Shown here: one piece after another, positions 17,175 to 28,427 of the stretch
Layout of the letters: each line of letters begins with the position of its first letter
Position numbering within the stretch: position 1 is the first letter of the stretch
From: Pirellulales bacterium
GTDB lineage: Bacteria > Planctomycetota > Planctomycetia > Pirellulales > JAICIG01
Reading direction: 5' to 3'
Assembly: GCA_035533075.1 (NCBI GenBank)
Contig: DATLUO010000201.1
Location: 1-52,026 of the forward strand
DNA length: 52,026 nt
Program-made: the position numbers and the translations under genes
The notes under the pieces: model-generated
Databases searched by the model: none
What the model saw: only the letters and a program-made list of their open reading frames with translations
What the model was told of the DNA's origin: nothing

Positions 17175-18104
17175 ATGAAGGCCATCACACATACAGGATT
17201 CTCAATCGACCGGGGCCAAGTGCGCTGGGATTATCTGGCGCCGATTCTTGCCCTGCACTTGCTGGCGTTGCTGGTGTTCGTGCCTTGGCTTTTCAGTTGG
17301 ACCGGCCTGATTGCCTTCGTGCTCGGCGTGAATGTGTTCGGCCAACTGGGCGTGCCGATCGGCTACCATCGTCTATTGACGCACCGCAGTTTTCGCGTTC
17401 CAAAATGGCTGGAACGCTCGTTCGTGACCATTGCGTTGTGCTGCGGACAGAACACTCCGGCGCGTTGGGTGACGTGGCACCGCATGCACCACCAACACTC
17501 CGATGGACTGAACGACCCGCACAGTCCGTTGGTGGCCTTCTTTTGGTCGCACATCGGCTGGCTGCTGTTCGAGCAGGGCGGCACGCACAGCGTCGCCTCG
17601 TATTACAAATACGCGCGCGACATCCTCGACGATCCGTTTTACATGTATCTTGAAAAGCGACGGTCCGCGTCCGCGTTCATCTACCTCGGCCACGCCTTGG
17701 CATTTTTCCTCATCGGGCTGGCCGTCGGCTGGGGCAGTTCCGGTCGGGCGTTGCCTGGCCTGCAGTTCGGCCTGAGCTTGCTCGTGTGGGGAGTGATTCT
17801 GCGAACGGTGTACGTGTGGCACATCACTTGGGCCGTCAATTCGCTCAGTCACATCTTCGGCTATCGCAACTACGCCACCGACGACGAAAGCCGCAACAAC
17901 TGGTTCGTCGCCTTCATTACGGGCGGTGAAGGCTGGCACAACAATCATCACCACGATCCGACGAGCGCATCGGTGCAGCACCGCTGGTGGGAGCTCGACC
18001 TGAACTTCTACATCATCAAGTGCCTTGAATGGCTGGGTCTGGCGAAGGACGTCGTGCCGCTGAAGCACCTCCGAGCGAAGCGCCTGGCGGAGACGGCCGC
18101 GTGA
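17175..18104 (+). CDS. Acyl-CoA/fatty acid desaturase (delta-9 type)
   Basis: A 309-residue membrane di-iron enzyme that introduces a cis double bond into fatty acyl chains. The three histidine boxes are present: HRLLTH (65-70), HRMHH (102-106) and HNNHHH (255-260), with GYHRLLTHRSF and WHITWAVNSLSHIFG around them. Four hydrophobic segments (about 20-58, 82-92, 168-188, 196-216) fit the family topology. I chose the ATG at 17175; in-frame TTG (17085) and ATG (17139) would add residues outside the conserved start. No reductase or ferredoxin gene is adjacent. Confidence 0.94.
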   Translation: MKAITHTGFSIDRGQVRWDYLAPILALHLLALLVFVPWLFSWTGLIAFVLGVNVFGQLGVPIGYHRLLTHRSFRVPKWLERSFVTIALCCGQNTPARWVTWHRMHHQHSDGLNDPHSPLVAFFWSHIGWLLFEQGGTHSVASYYKYARDILDDPFYMYLEKRRSASAFIYLGHALAFFLIGLAVGWGSSGRALPGLQFGLSLLVWGVILRTVYVWHITWAVNSLSHIFGYRNYATDDESRNNWFVAFITGGEGWHNNHHHDPTSASVQHRWWELDLNFYIIKCLEWLGLAKDVVPLKHLRAKRLAETAA

Positions 18105-18131
18105 GCGGTGTCGTCGTCGGGAGATGTCAGT

Positions 18132-19250
18132 TCAGCCTCCTTGTTCTTTCTGCCGGTCCGCCGGGATATACGGAATCAAGCCCTTCTCGAAGGCAATTTC
18201 CTGTGCTTCCCTGGGGCATTGGCGAATGTCCATGATCAGGCCGTTGACCGCCAGCATCCAGACCAGCGGGTTGTCATTCAGACGGCTCGGCAAGCTCCAG
18301 TTCGGGTCGAGCTGGTGAATCCTCAACATTTTTCGGATGGCCGCCAGCTTCGCCGCCCCGCTGCTCTCGCTGATGCCGAACGCGGCGTCGATGTCGCTCA
18401 AACGCATGTGCGGCTTTTGGCTCTTGTCGTGCAGGAAGTTGACCCAGCCAATGGTGCGCACGATGCCGCTGGCCCAGGTGTACGGGCTGCCGCTGAGAAG
18501 AGGCGAGGGACGTTTGCGGCCCAGCTTCTCGGCCAGTTTGCGGCAAAGAACGGCATACTCTTCATTCAGATGCTCTTGGCAAAACTGGTCGACCAATCGG
18601 ATGACGACAGCCAGCGTTTCATCCTTTTGCCACTTGGATTGCGGCTTGGGCATTGGCTTGGGCTTCGGCGCTTTCGCAGGCCGCGGCTCATTCGACATAG
18701 GCAGTGAAGTCACGATCCCGTATCGTGCCTTTGCCTCCTTGAAGCTCTCGTTAAGCGAGCGCCGAACACCGCCGCCAAACGAAATGTTGTAGCTGCTCAT
18801 CAAGCCGTCGTAGACGATCATACCCTTGAACGGCAGCAGCACCGTCTGCGTGAGGACCGGCAGATACGGCCCGATCAATTCCTCAAACGGTTGCGAAAGC
18901 GCCACGACGCCGTACGCTACGGCGGGCGAGGTTGACGTGAGGAACACCGTGTACTTCTTCAGTTCACGGAAGACGTAGAACCGACCCGTGACGAGATGCC
19001 GCCAAGAACGAACGATGTCGAGTTCGTCGTCCGCCAGGTGGGCCGGGTTCTCGGCGACAAAAGAGCCGATCAGATCGACGTGGCTGTTCAGGGCCTCACG
19101 GACTTTGAGGCGAAGTTCCGGCGACAGGGCGGCAAATCCGTCGGGCGTGGCGATTTTGTCAGGAATCACGTTGAGGCGCTCGTTCACATAGAACATCAGC
19201 GCGCGGTGCAGCCGAAAAAACAGCTCGACTTCGTTCAGAGGGAGCAACAT
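18132..19250 (-). CDS. DUF6398-containing protein
   Basis: A 372-residue protein in two parts. Residues 1-185 form a helical domain I do not recognise. A lysine/proline linker (AKAPKPKPMPKPQSK, 192-206) leads to the DUF6398 domain (about 215-360), recognisable by DQFCQEHLNEEYAVLCRKLA, ASGIVRTIGWVNFLHD and NPLVWMLAVNGLIMDIR. DUF6398 proteins are of unknown function and occur near plasmid-type and transposon genes as well as on their own. The ATG at 19250 is preceded by a purine-rich AGAGGGAGCA; the frame continues upstream over the end of uvrB but without coding character. It is 61 bases downstream of uvrB, so co-transcription is possible. Confidence 0.75.
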   Translation of the reverse strand: MLLPLNEVELFFRLHRALMFYVNERLNVIPDKIATPDGFAALSPELRLKVREALNSHVDLIGSFVAENPAHLADDELDIVRSWRHLVTGRFYVFRELKKYTVFLTSTSPAVAYGVVALSQPFEELIGPYLPVLTQTVLLPFKGMIVYDGLMSSYNISFGGGVRRSLNESFKEAKARYGIVTSLPMSNEPRPAKAPKPKPMPKPQSKWQKDETLAVVIRLVDQFCQEHLNEEYAVLCRKLAEKLGRKRPSPLLSGSPYTWASGIVRTIGWVNFLHDKSQKPHMRLSDIDAAFGISESSGAAKLAAIRKMLRIHQLDPNWSLPSRLNDNPLVWMLAVNGLIMDIRQCPREAQEIAFEKGLIPYIPADRQKEQGG

Positions 19251-19311
19251 TGGAAACCAACCATTTTTTGACGGTCTCGATCGTCCGATAGAAAATACCC
19301 GTAGAGGTGCC

Positions 19312-21369
<2,058 letters not shown>

Positions 21370-21405
21370 TCAATTGCTCCGCGGGGTGTTGTGTTGTGCC
21401 AGGAC

Positions 21406-21423
21406 AGGGTGGGACCAGCGAGC
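21406..21423. repeat. Partial copy of the dispersed repeat arm
   Basis: AGGGTGGGACCAGCGAGC matches the outer arm of the inverted-repeat element at 2725-2905, then diverges. It sits in the 57-base gap between the yceH-like gene and uvrB. Confidence 0.75.
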
Positions 21424-21426
21424 CGG

Positions 21427-22206
21427 CTAACCTCCCAGCGAGGCACGGAATCGCTCGAACTCGTCGCGCTGGCGGTGCAGTTCGGCGGCCAATTCGGCTA
21501 CTTCGCGCCGCAGCGCGCCGAGCTCCGCACGCAACTCCGAAAGTTCCGTGGAGCCGATGCCGCCGGTGTGCGGCGACTGCCGGATTTCGGCTCCCGGCGT
21601 TGCGGCCTGCGACGCGGCCCCCTCGCCTTGTTCGTGCGGTGCGGGAACCGCCAGCACTTCCCGCCGAACTTTTTCCATCTCCTGCGGCTGGTAAAGCGCG
21701 TGCGACACGACCTGGCCGCGCCCTTCCGGGCTGAGGGCGATCACCAGTCCCTTGGCCTTCAAAGAATCCAGGAGCGGCTTCAAAGCCGCCAAATCGGCGA
21801 TCGGCTCCATTCGGGCGGCGCGGCCCCGCAGTTCGCCGACGGTCTGGGCGCCCCGCAAGAGCAGCTCGGTCATCACCGCCAGCTCGACCTTATCGACGCC
21901 CAGCCAATCGTAGAGATAGTGCCGGTACTTCAGCACCCGCCCCCCGCCTTGCACCTCGGCCACGGCTCCCACGGCCCGCAGCCGCTCCAGCGAGGCCTCG
22001 ACGTCGCCGGGCTGCAAGTTCGTCAACGGGTGGCGATTGTTCTTCTGATTGGCCCCCGTGCAGATGGCGTTGACCGACATGGGATAGACGTCGGGCGTGG
22101 TCTTGGCCTTTTCGGCCAACACGCCCAGCACCCGGCGATCGATGGCCGCCAGCGGCTGCCACCGCGGCGCGGGCTTGTTTGTCAATGGTTGTTCGACGAC
22201 CGACAT
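21427..22206 (-). CDS. YceH/DUF480-family protein
   Basis: A 259-residue protein. Two winged-helix-like units form the DUF480 (UPF0502) domain: RRVLGVLAEKAKTTPDVYPM, NAICTGANQKNNRHPLTNL, then VELAVMTELLLRGAQTVGEL. The C-terminal 60 residues form a coiled coil (ELRAELGALRREVAELAAEL). The molecular function of the family is unsettled; its fold suggests DNA or protein binding. It lies 57 bases upstream of uvrB on the same strand, with a partial dispersed repeat between them. Confidence 0.9.
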   Translation of the reverse strand: MSVVEQPLTNKPAPRWQPLAAIDRRVLGVLAEKAKTTPDVYPMSVNAICTGANQKNNRHPLTNLQPGDVEASLERLRAVGAVAEVQGGGRVLKYRHYLYDWLGVDKVELAVMTELLLRGAQTVGELRGRAARMEPIADLAALKPLLDSLKAKGLVIALSPEGRGQVVSHALYQPQEMEKVRREVLAVPAPHEQGEGAASQAATPGAEIRQSPHTGGIGSTELSELRAELGALRREVAELAAELHRQRDEFERFRASLGG

Positions 22207-22297
22207 GCGTGTTAGCGAGGCTTCGGGGGTCGTGGTGTCTTCGATACTCGGTTTTCAAATTGCTCGTTCTAGGCTACCATACTCAAGAGAGGTAACA

Positions 22298-22504
22298 ATG
22301 ACGAAATTACTTGAGAGAGCCTTCGCTGAGGCCGCCAAGCTGTCTCCCTCGGAGCAGGACTTGCTGGCGGGCCGTCTGCTTGCGGAACTCGCCGCCGAAG
22401 ACGATTTCGATCGGGCCATTGCTGGCTCTGCTGATCGGCTGGCGGGGATGGCCGCCGATGCTCTCAACGACGAGTTGCAAGACCTCGACCCCGACAAGCT
22501 GTGA
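22298..22504 (+). CDS. Antitoxin of a second RelE/ParE-type pair
   Basis: A 68-residue acidic protein, MTKLLERAFAEAAKLSPSEQ to LNDELQDLDPDKL. The pattern AFAEAAKLSPSEQDLLAGRL is frequent in small antitoxins encoded before a RelE-like toxin. AGAGAGGT lies 5-6 bases before the ATG. Its TGA overlaps the GTG start of the toxin gene (GTGA), so the two are coupled. Confidence 0.8.
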   Translation: MTKLLERAFAEAAKLSPSEQDLLAGRLLAELAAEDDFDRAIAGSADRLAGMAADALNDELQDLDPDKL

Positions 22505-22770
22505 AATCAAGTACAACTCGGCAATTCCGCGAGTTGTTCGCGGTCTTGCCCGCTCACGTGCAACGGCAGTCGCGCGACGCGTACCGACTGTTTCGGCAAG
22601 ACCCTTCGCATCCAAGTCTTCGCTTCAAGAAGGTGTATGCGGATCCGGTGATCTATTCGGCTCGGGTTGGCATCGGCTATCGAGCCCTGGCAACCGTTAG
22701 CGGTGACGTCGCGACCTGGTTCTGGATCGGCTCACATGCGGATTACGACAAGTTGCTTGGGCGACTATAG
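22501..22770 (+). CDS. RelE/ParE-superfamily toxin
   Basis: An 89-residue protein starting at GTG. The sequence RQFRELFAVLPAHVQRQSRD, SLRFKKVYADPVIYSARVGI and TWFWIGSHADYDKLL is a well-known subgroup of the RelE/ParE superfamily found with the antitoxin type encoded before it. The core basic and aromatic residues of an mRNA-interferase-like fold appear retained, but no catalytic set can be named with certainty. Confidence 0.87.
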   Translation: MKSSTTRQFRELFAVLPAHVQRQSRDAYRLFRQDPSHPSLRFKKVYADPVIYSARVGIGYRALATVSGDVATWFWIGSHADYDKLLGRL

Positions 22771-22814
22771 GCTTCGCGATGCTCGGCCGGACGTCACCAG
22801 CCGACTCGACTAGA

Positions 22815-24668
22815 TTATCCCACCGCCAGCGCCGTATACGTCGTGAGTCCCGCGATCAGCAAGAAGAACGCCCCGGCCGAAAACAGGGCGATGCGCACAA
22901 ACCAGCCTGGTTGCAACTCGCGCGGCAAGAGCGTCAGGTTCACCGCCAAGGCATGCCAACAGCTAAAGCCCAAGGCGTAGTTGAAGATGTTGGTCGCGAC
23001 CTTGAGCAGCAACCCGCCCGGCACGAAGAGCAACATCAGCAAGCTGAAAACCGAGTAACAGCAGAGCACCGTAAAATAGAGCTTGCCGATGTGCCGCGGA
23101 TCGACCCGCCGCAACCGGGCGCTCGATGTCCAAAAGACGTCGAGCCAGCGACGAATCACCCCGTCGGCCGTGCTGGAAACCGTCGGCGAAAGCACCAAAA
23201 ACCCGCAGAAGAGCGTCATCAGCGTGAAGGCGTGACCGAGCGACGGTCCCCAGGCGGTCCCCACGTGCTCGCCGACGCTGTTGGCCGTCATGCCGGCGGC
23301 CGTCCAGGTGTCGGCCTCGGTTCCACGCCGCAGAAACTGCACCGAGAGCATGCTCGGCAACCCAAGCCCGATAAAGCAGGCCGGCAGCCAGACCGCGAGT
23401 TGATCGCGCATCACGTGGCGATACCAGCGTTTCCAACGCCGCAGCGTTTCGGCATTCACCGCAAACACACAGCCCACGTGCGAAAGCTGCAGGTGGTGCC
23501 CGCCCACGACACTGGGAATGGCGCCCACATGATGGCCCATGCCCCAGCCTTGATCGCGGGTGTAGTTGCTCAGCGGCGTGTTCGAGAGGCCACCTTGGCC
23601 CGAAATCGCCACCATCGCGCACAGCAGGCTGACCATGCTCAGGTTGATCAGCGGAAAGCCGCGGCCCTGCCAGAGCGAGAGGAAAAGGTTGTCGATATTG
23701 TCGCCGTCGCAGATTCCGTCGCCATCGACGTCGCGAAACTTGTCGGGCTTGCCGTCGCCGTCGATGTCGGCATAGGCGTCCGGTTTGCCGTCGTGGTCGG
23801 TATCGATGGTCGGCTCGAGCCGCTTCTCCGCCACGTCGAGATGGCCGTCGCCGTCCCAGTCTTCGCCCGCATCGAGCACACCGTTGCCGTTGCGGTCTTC
23901 GCCGCGGATGACCGGCACGTTCCCGAACTTCACGAAGCCGCTGAAAATCTCCGCCCACGTGCTCCGCTGCGAAAAACAGAAAGCCAACAGCAGCAGAAAG
24001 CCAAAGACCGTGACGATCTTGAACGACATCACCGCCTTGAGCGAGTTATAAATCTTGCCGCCGAATATCAGCGGCAGCATGCAGAGCAGGAAAATGACGC
24101 AGCCCAGGATGTTGAGCATGGTCGTATCGGTGAGCCCCAAGCCGAACACGTGAGCGATCGCTGCCGTCGATTTCGGGTCGGGCATGCGTCCCGCCGCCAG
24201 CGCAAACACCGGCGTGGCCGCGCTGGCCGAGAGATACGGAAAAATGGCCCCGATATCCAGCAGCAAATACACCGCCAGCCACCACCGTGGGCCGGGCAGC
24301 GTGCGGAACTTGCCCGTGAAAATCGGCTCGCCGCAATAGAGCGCGTAGCGGCTGATTTCGAGATTGTAAAACACCTGGAACACGATGCTCAGCGTGGCCA
24401 GCCACAGCAGCGCTCCGCCGAAGCGGGCGGTGACGAGCGGGCCGGTGAGCCATTCGCCCCCGCCGATGGCCGCCCCGCCCATGAGCAGTCCCGGCCCGAT
24501 CATGGCGAACCAGTTCCGCCAGGTGAACCGCGGCGCATCGACCAGTTCGCCCGTCGTCCAGCGCGGCATGTTGGAGGAACCGGGGTGCGGGGCGACAAAG
24601 GCCGCTTGGGTCAGCAGGTCGGGCGGTTCGGTTTGCGTGGCGGTGGCGGGCAGAGAAGCGATTTCCAT
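22815..24668 (-). CDS. Nramp-like metal transporter with a calcium-loop insert
   Basis: A 617-residue membrane protein of about 11-12 helices, starting at an ATG 138 bases inside a longer open frame. Early text (WFAMIGPGLLMGGAAIGGGE) corresponds to the Nramp TM1 region, though the DPGN metal motif is altered to GAAIGGGE, so the transported ion may differ. Between two helices, residues 257-324 form a hydrophilic insert with five D-x-D/N-G loops (DRNGNGVLD, DWDGDGHLD, DTDHDGKPD, DIDGDGKPD, DVDGDGICD), like EF-hand or thrombospondin type 3 calcium loops. Such loops normally work outside the cell. Function of the insert is unknown; calcium-dependent gating or adhesion are possible. Confidence 0.78.
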   Translation of the reverse strand: MEIASLPATATQTEPPDLLTQAAFVAPHPGSSNMPRWTTGELVDAPRFTWRNWFAMIGPGLLMGGAAIGGGEWLTGPLVTARFGGALLWLATLSIVFQVFYNLEISRYALYCGEPIFTGKFRTLPGPRWWLAVYLLLDIGAIFPYLSASAATPVFALAAGRMPDPKSTAAIAHVFGLGLTDTTMLNILGCVIFLLCMLPLIFGGKIYNSLKAVMSFKIVTVFGFLLLLAFCFSQRSTWAEIFSGFVKFGNVPVIRGEDRNGNGVLDAGEDWDGDGHLDVAEKRLEPTIDTDHDGKPDAYADIDGDGKPDKFRDVDGDGICDGDNIDNLFLSLWQGRGFPLINLSMVSLLCAMVAISGQGGLSNTPLSNYTRDQGWGMGHHVGAIPSVVGGHHLQLSHVGCVFAVNAETLRRWKRWYRHVMRDQLAVWLPACFIGLGLPSMLSVQFLRRGTEADTWTAAGMTANSVGEHVGTAWGPSLGHAFTLMTLFCGFLVLSPTVSSTADGVIRRWLDVFWTSSARLRRVDPRHIGKLYFTVLCCYSVFSLLMLLFVPGGLLLKVATNIFNYALGFSCWHALAVNLTLLPRELQPGWFVRIALFSAGAFFLLIAGLTTYTALAVG

Positions 24669-24765
24669 GCAGGTTCCCGACGGGGTGGGCAAAAGGGTGT
24701 CGGCGGGCAGGACGATGCGGACCTTTTGATAATGCCAACAATCGGCCGGATCCGCAAGGAGTTTT

Positions 24766-25356
24766 TCACCGCGGCCGCAGCTCGGCGTGCCGGTAACAGA
24801 CGACAAGATGATCGTTCACCATGCCCACGGCCTGCATGAAGGCATAGCAGATCGTGCTGCCGACGAAGCGAAAGCCGCGCCGCTTCAGGTCTTTGCTCAT
24901 GGCGTCGGATTCCGTCGTTCGTGCGGGAACTCCCTTGAGCGAGGGCCAGGCGTTCTGCTTGGGTTGCCCGTCGACGAAGCCCCAAATATAGCTCTCGAAT
25001 GTGCCAAATTCCGCCTGCACGGCCAAGAACGCCTTGGCGTTGTCGATCGCCGATGCGATCTTGAGCCGGTTGCGAACGATTCCCTCGTTCGCCAGCAGGC
25101 CCGCTTGCTTCTTCCCGCTGTATTTGGCGACCACGGCCGGGTCAAACCGATCGAAGGCTTGCCGGTAGTTTTCGCGTTTCTTGAGGATCGTGGCCCAACT
25201 CAGCCCCGCCTGCGCTCCTTCGAGAATCAGGAACTCGAACAGCAGCCGATCGTCGTGGACCGGCACGCCCCATTCGAGATCGTGGTATGCGACGTATTGG
25301 TCGCCCTTCGCCCACGCGCACCGCACCAGTTCGGTTGTCGTTCGTTTTGGCGCCAT
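24766..25356 (-). CDS. tag: DNA-3-methyladenine glycosylase I
   Basis: A 196-residue base-excision enzyme removing 3-methyladenine. Motifs: RCAWAKGDQYVAYHDLEWGV (with the Cys and His zinc ligands), HDDRLLFEFLILEGAQAGLS (with the catalytic-site Glu), WATILKKRENYRQAFDRFD, and C-terminal GFRFVGSTICYAFMQAVGMV followed by NDH and CYRH (remaining zinc ligands). I chose the ATG at 25356 (MAPKRT); an ATG at 25395 in frame adds 13 residues with no family support. It lies 97 bases upstream of the transporter on the same strand. Confidence 0.95.
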   Translation of the reverse strand: MAPKRTTTELVRCAWAKGDQYVAYHDLEWGVPVHDDRLLFEFLILEGAQAGLSWATILKKRENYRQAFDRFDPAVVAKYSGKKQAGLLANEGIVRNRLKIASAIDNAKAFLAVQAEFGTFESYIWGFVDGQPKQNAWPSLKGVPARTTESDAMSKDLKRRGFRFVGSTICYAFMQAVGMVNDHLVVCYRHAELRPR

Positions 25357-25549
25357 CGCTTTTCGCACTCGTCTCGCGTCGCAAACCGACATCATGCGGC
25401 GACAAGGCGGCTTCGGTCAACCAGAATCGACTACCATGCGCTGTCGCCCGATGCCCGAAGCGTGGTAGAATATTGATGGGTCCGGATGAAGCATCTCAAT
25501 TTAATTGAACACGCGGACCCGGATTACGAACACGGCTTGAGATCGTCCG

Positions 25550-26206
25550 ATGGCAACTGCTCCCCCTAAAACTGGTTCCGCCAGGACGCTCGCCGATGTG
25601 CTGGCACCTGTGGTCGGCGTGCCGCTCGGCCGCATCCGCGTCCATCCAGCGCCGGGCCGTGCCACCGTGCAAGACGTGATCGACATTCAAGACCGAGAGG
25701 GAGTGCTTTGCGAGCTGGTGGCGGGGGTGTTGGTGGAGAAGCACGTGGGATATTCAGAGTCGCTGCTGGCGAGCGTGATTATCGAGTTGCTCAACGCGTT
25801 TGTACGCTCGCGAAATCTTGGCCACGTGACGGGCGAAGCCGGAACGATGCAGTTGATGCCCGACCTCGTTCGGATTCCGGACGTGGCCTATACCAGTTGG
25901 GAGCGACTGCCCGGTGGCCGGCGGCCAACCGAGCGCGTGCCGCGTCTGGCGCCGAACATCGTGGTTGAAATCCTGAGCGAAGGCAACACGCCGGCAGAGA
26001 TGGCGGAAAAACGGCGGCTTTACTTTGAGGCCGGTGTCGATCTCGTCTGGGAGATTAATCTTCTGCGGCGCTCGGCGACGGCCTATCGTTCGCCGGCCGA
26101 CTTCGAAACGCTAGAGAAAGACGGCCGGCTCGAAGGCGGAACGGTCTTGCCGGGCTTCACCTTACCGTTGGCCGAGGTGTTCGCAGAACTTGACCGCCGC
26201 GCGTAA
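25550..26206 (+). CDS. Uma2-family (DUF820) putative endonuclease
   Basis: A 218-residue protein with the PD-(D/E)XK-like core of Uma2: Glu55 (CELVAGVLVEK), PDVAYTSW with Asp111, IVVEILSEGNT with Glu140, and EKRRLYFEAGVDLVW. Uma2 proteins are abundant in planctomycetes and cyanobacteria; nuclease activity is predicted from the fold, and biological roles are not established. The residue set looks complete here, unlike the remnant at 645-899. No partner gene is obvious. Confidence 0.88.
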   Translation: MATAPPKTGSARTLADVLAPVVGVPLGRIRVHPAPGRATVQDVIDIQDREGVLCELVAGVLVEKHVGYSESLLASVIIELLNAFVRSRNLGHVTGEAGTMQLMPDLVRIPDVAYTSWERLPGGRRPTERVPRLAPNIVVEILSEGNTPAEMAEKRRLYFEAGVDLVWEINLLRRSATAYRSPADFETLEKDGRLEGGTVLPGFTLPLAEVFAELDRRA

Positions 26207-26234
26207 TTCTACACTCCATGTCGCGAGGTTCAAC

Positions 26235-27134
26235 ATGATGACCGCATTGCGAATATCGAACATCGGCAGACGCTCCGCGGAACCGCTCCGGCCGCTGCGA
26301 ACGTCGACCTTCGAGTGCGTGGCGAGCTGGCTGCTCGCCTGCTTGCTGCTGGTCGGCGCCGTGACCTTCTGCTTGCTGGTCGTCTGGCTCGGCATGCGCG
26401 GACCGTTTTCGATTTTCAAGTCCGTGTCCGTTAAGCCCATGCAAGTGAGTGGCGGCGGCGAGAGTGATCTCGGCGACGAACTGTTGCTGGCGTCGCCCGT
26501 CGCCAACGATCTGGCCGCCGAAACCGATTTGACCGACCCTGAGTTCCAGTCGACGCTGACCACGGTCATCGACGCCGCGGCCATGCACGAGGCTGCATTC
26601 GGCGACGCCACGTCGTTCGATGAGGCGCTGAGCGGCAGCGGGCCGAGCGGCACGGGCACGGCAGCCGGACCGGGCGACGACAGCGGCAAACCGGGCATCC
26701 CTCCGCACCTGCGCTGGGAGATCGACTTCGGCAGCGCGGATACACTCGACACTTACGCTCGCAAACTCGACGGCTTCGGCATCGAGCTGGCGACGTTCGG
26801 CGTGCGCGGACCGGGCCAATTGACCTATATCAAAAACCTGTCTCGCCCCGCGCCCGATGTCCGCGTCGGAGCGGCCGGAGCGGAGAAGCGGCTCTACATG
26901 TCGTGGCGCAGGGGCACGCTCCAAGAGGCCGACCGCAAGCTGGCGGCCAAGGCCGGCGTGCCGGCGGGAAGAATCCTGTTGCAATTCTATCCCGCCGAGA
27001 CCGAGCAACTCCTGCTGCGCGCCGAGCACGACTTCCGCGGCCGCGACGCCTCGACCATCCGCAAGACACGCTTCGGCGTGCGGCCCGCCGATCGAGGCTA
27101 CGAGTTTTTCGTCGTCGACCAGCAATATCTCTAG
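26235..27134 (+). CDS. Conserved single-pass membrane protein of unknown function
   Basis: About 299 residues, starting at an ATG (or the next ATG, 26238) behind GCGAGG. A single helix (about 32-55, LLACLLLVGAVTFCLLVVWL) is followed by a glycine/serine/aspartate-rich linker and a C-terminal domain of about 150 residues containing HLRWEIDFGSADTLDTYARK, LYMSWRRGTLQEAD and GVRPADRGYEFFVVDQQYL. I believe the C-terminal domain recurs in many planctomycete proteins linked to ExbB/TolQ-type genes, but I know no named domain. The start is 28 bases after the Uma2 stop, so they may share a transcript. Confidence 0.75.
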   Translation: MMTALRISNIGRRSAEPLRPLRTSTFECVASWLLACLLLVGAVTFCLLVVWLGMRGPFSIFKSVSVKPMQVSGGGESDLGDELLLASPVANDLAAETDLTDPEFQSTLTTVIDAAAMHEAAFGDATSFDEALSGSGPSGTGTAAGPGDDSGKPGIPPHLRWEIDFGSADTLDTYARKLDGFGIELATFGVRGPGQLTYIKNLSRPAPDVRVGAAGAEKRLYMSWRRGTLQEADRKLAAKAGVPAGRILLQFYPAETEQLLLRAEHDFRGRDASTIRKTRFGVRPADRGYEFFVVDQQYL

Positions 27135-27164
27135 GCCGTCAAGCCGCTGATAGCTCGTCCCGGT

Positions 27165-27905
<741 letters not shown>

Positions 27906-27982
27906 GACCGGTCACACCTTCTTCCCCGATGCCGAGCAGTCGACCGGAAGCTCGGCGTGAATGGAGACCCGCGTTTGTTGGT

Positions 27983-28414
27983 TCATAAACTCGGGCGCGA
28001 CCTGTTCAGCGCCTGCGTAACCTCGTACCACAAAAGCGGTGAGACATCATGAGGGCCACTTGCCGCAATTCGCTTGATGGCTTCTTCCGGCTCGATGCCC
28101 TCGATCCGTGCCGTTACCGCCGCTGCAATGGCGGGCGAGCGACTCATGCCTCCGCTGCAGCTTATCAGCGTCGGCGCCATTGCCCTGACGAAGATGACCG
28201 CGGTGTTGATCGCCGCCTCGATTGTTACCGGTGAATTCCCTTGTCCGTCAACCAGCGGAAAACGGCAATAGATTAGCTCCCTTGGGGCCGAAACGGGCGA
28301 CTCCTCCATTGCCAGGTCGATGACGGCCTGGATTCGGTGATCGAACACGCTTTTGAAATCACGCGCATCGAACGCATTGCCGATCCAGAGCAAGCCAGGA
28401 AGAACTTCTCGCAT
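27983..28414 (-). CDS. Dual-specificity-type protein phosphatase
   Basis: A 143-residue protein that begins REVLPGLLWIGNAFDARDF and carries the active-site loop CSGGMSR (Cys86 to Arg92), that is Cx5R, followed by SPAIAAAVTARI as in DSP-type phosphatases. The usual His before Cys is Ser here (ISCSGG). Asp57 in LVDGQGN may be the general acid. I chose the ATG at 28414 because the preceding 27 residues of the open frame overlap the nucleotidyltransferase gene and are not family-like; the chosen start is 13 bases after that gene. In this operon an RNA-end or 2'-phosphate substrate is possible, but protein dephosphorylation cannot be excluded. Confidence 0.85.
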   Translation of the reverse strand: MREVLPGLLWIGNAFDARDFKSVFDHRIQAVIDLAMEESPVSAPRELIYCRFPLVDGQGNSPVTIEAAINTAVIFVRAMAPTLISCSGGMSRSPAIAAAVTARIEGIEPEEAIKRIAASGPHDVSPLLWYEVTQALNRSRPSL

Positions 28415-28427
28415 TATGTCGCTCCAA

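Noticed and set aside
22779-24839. A 686-codon open frame on the plus strand, the longest of its kind
   Set aside because: Antisense to the Nramp-like transporter; very rich in Arg, Gln, His and without domains.
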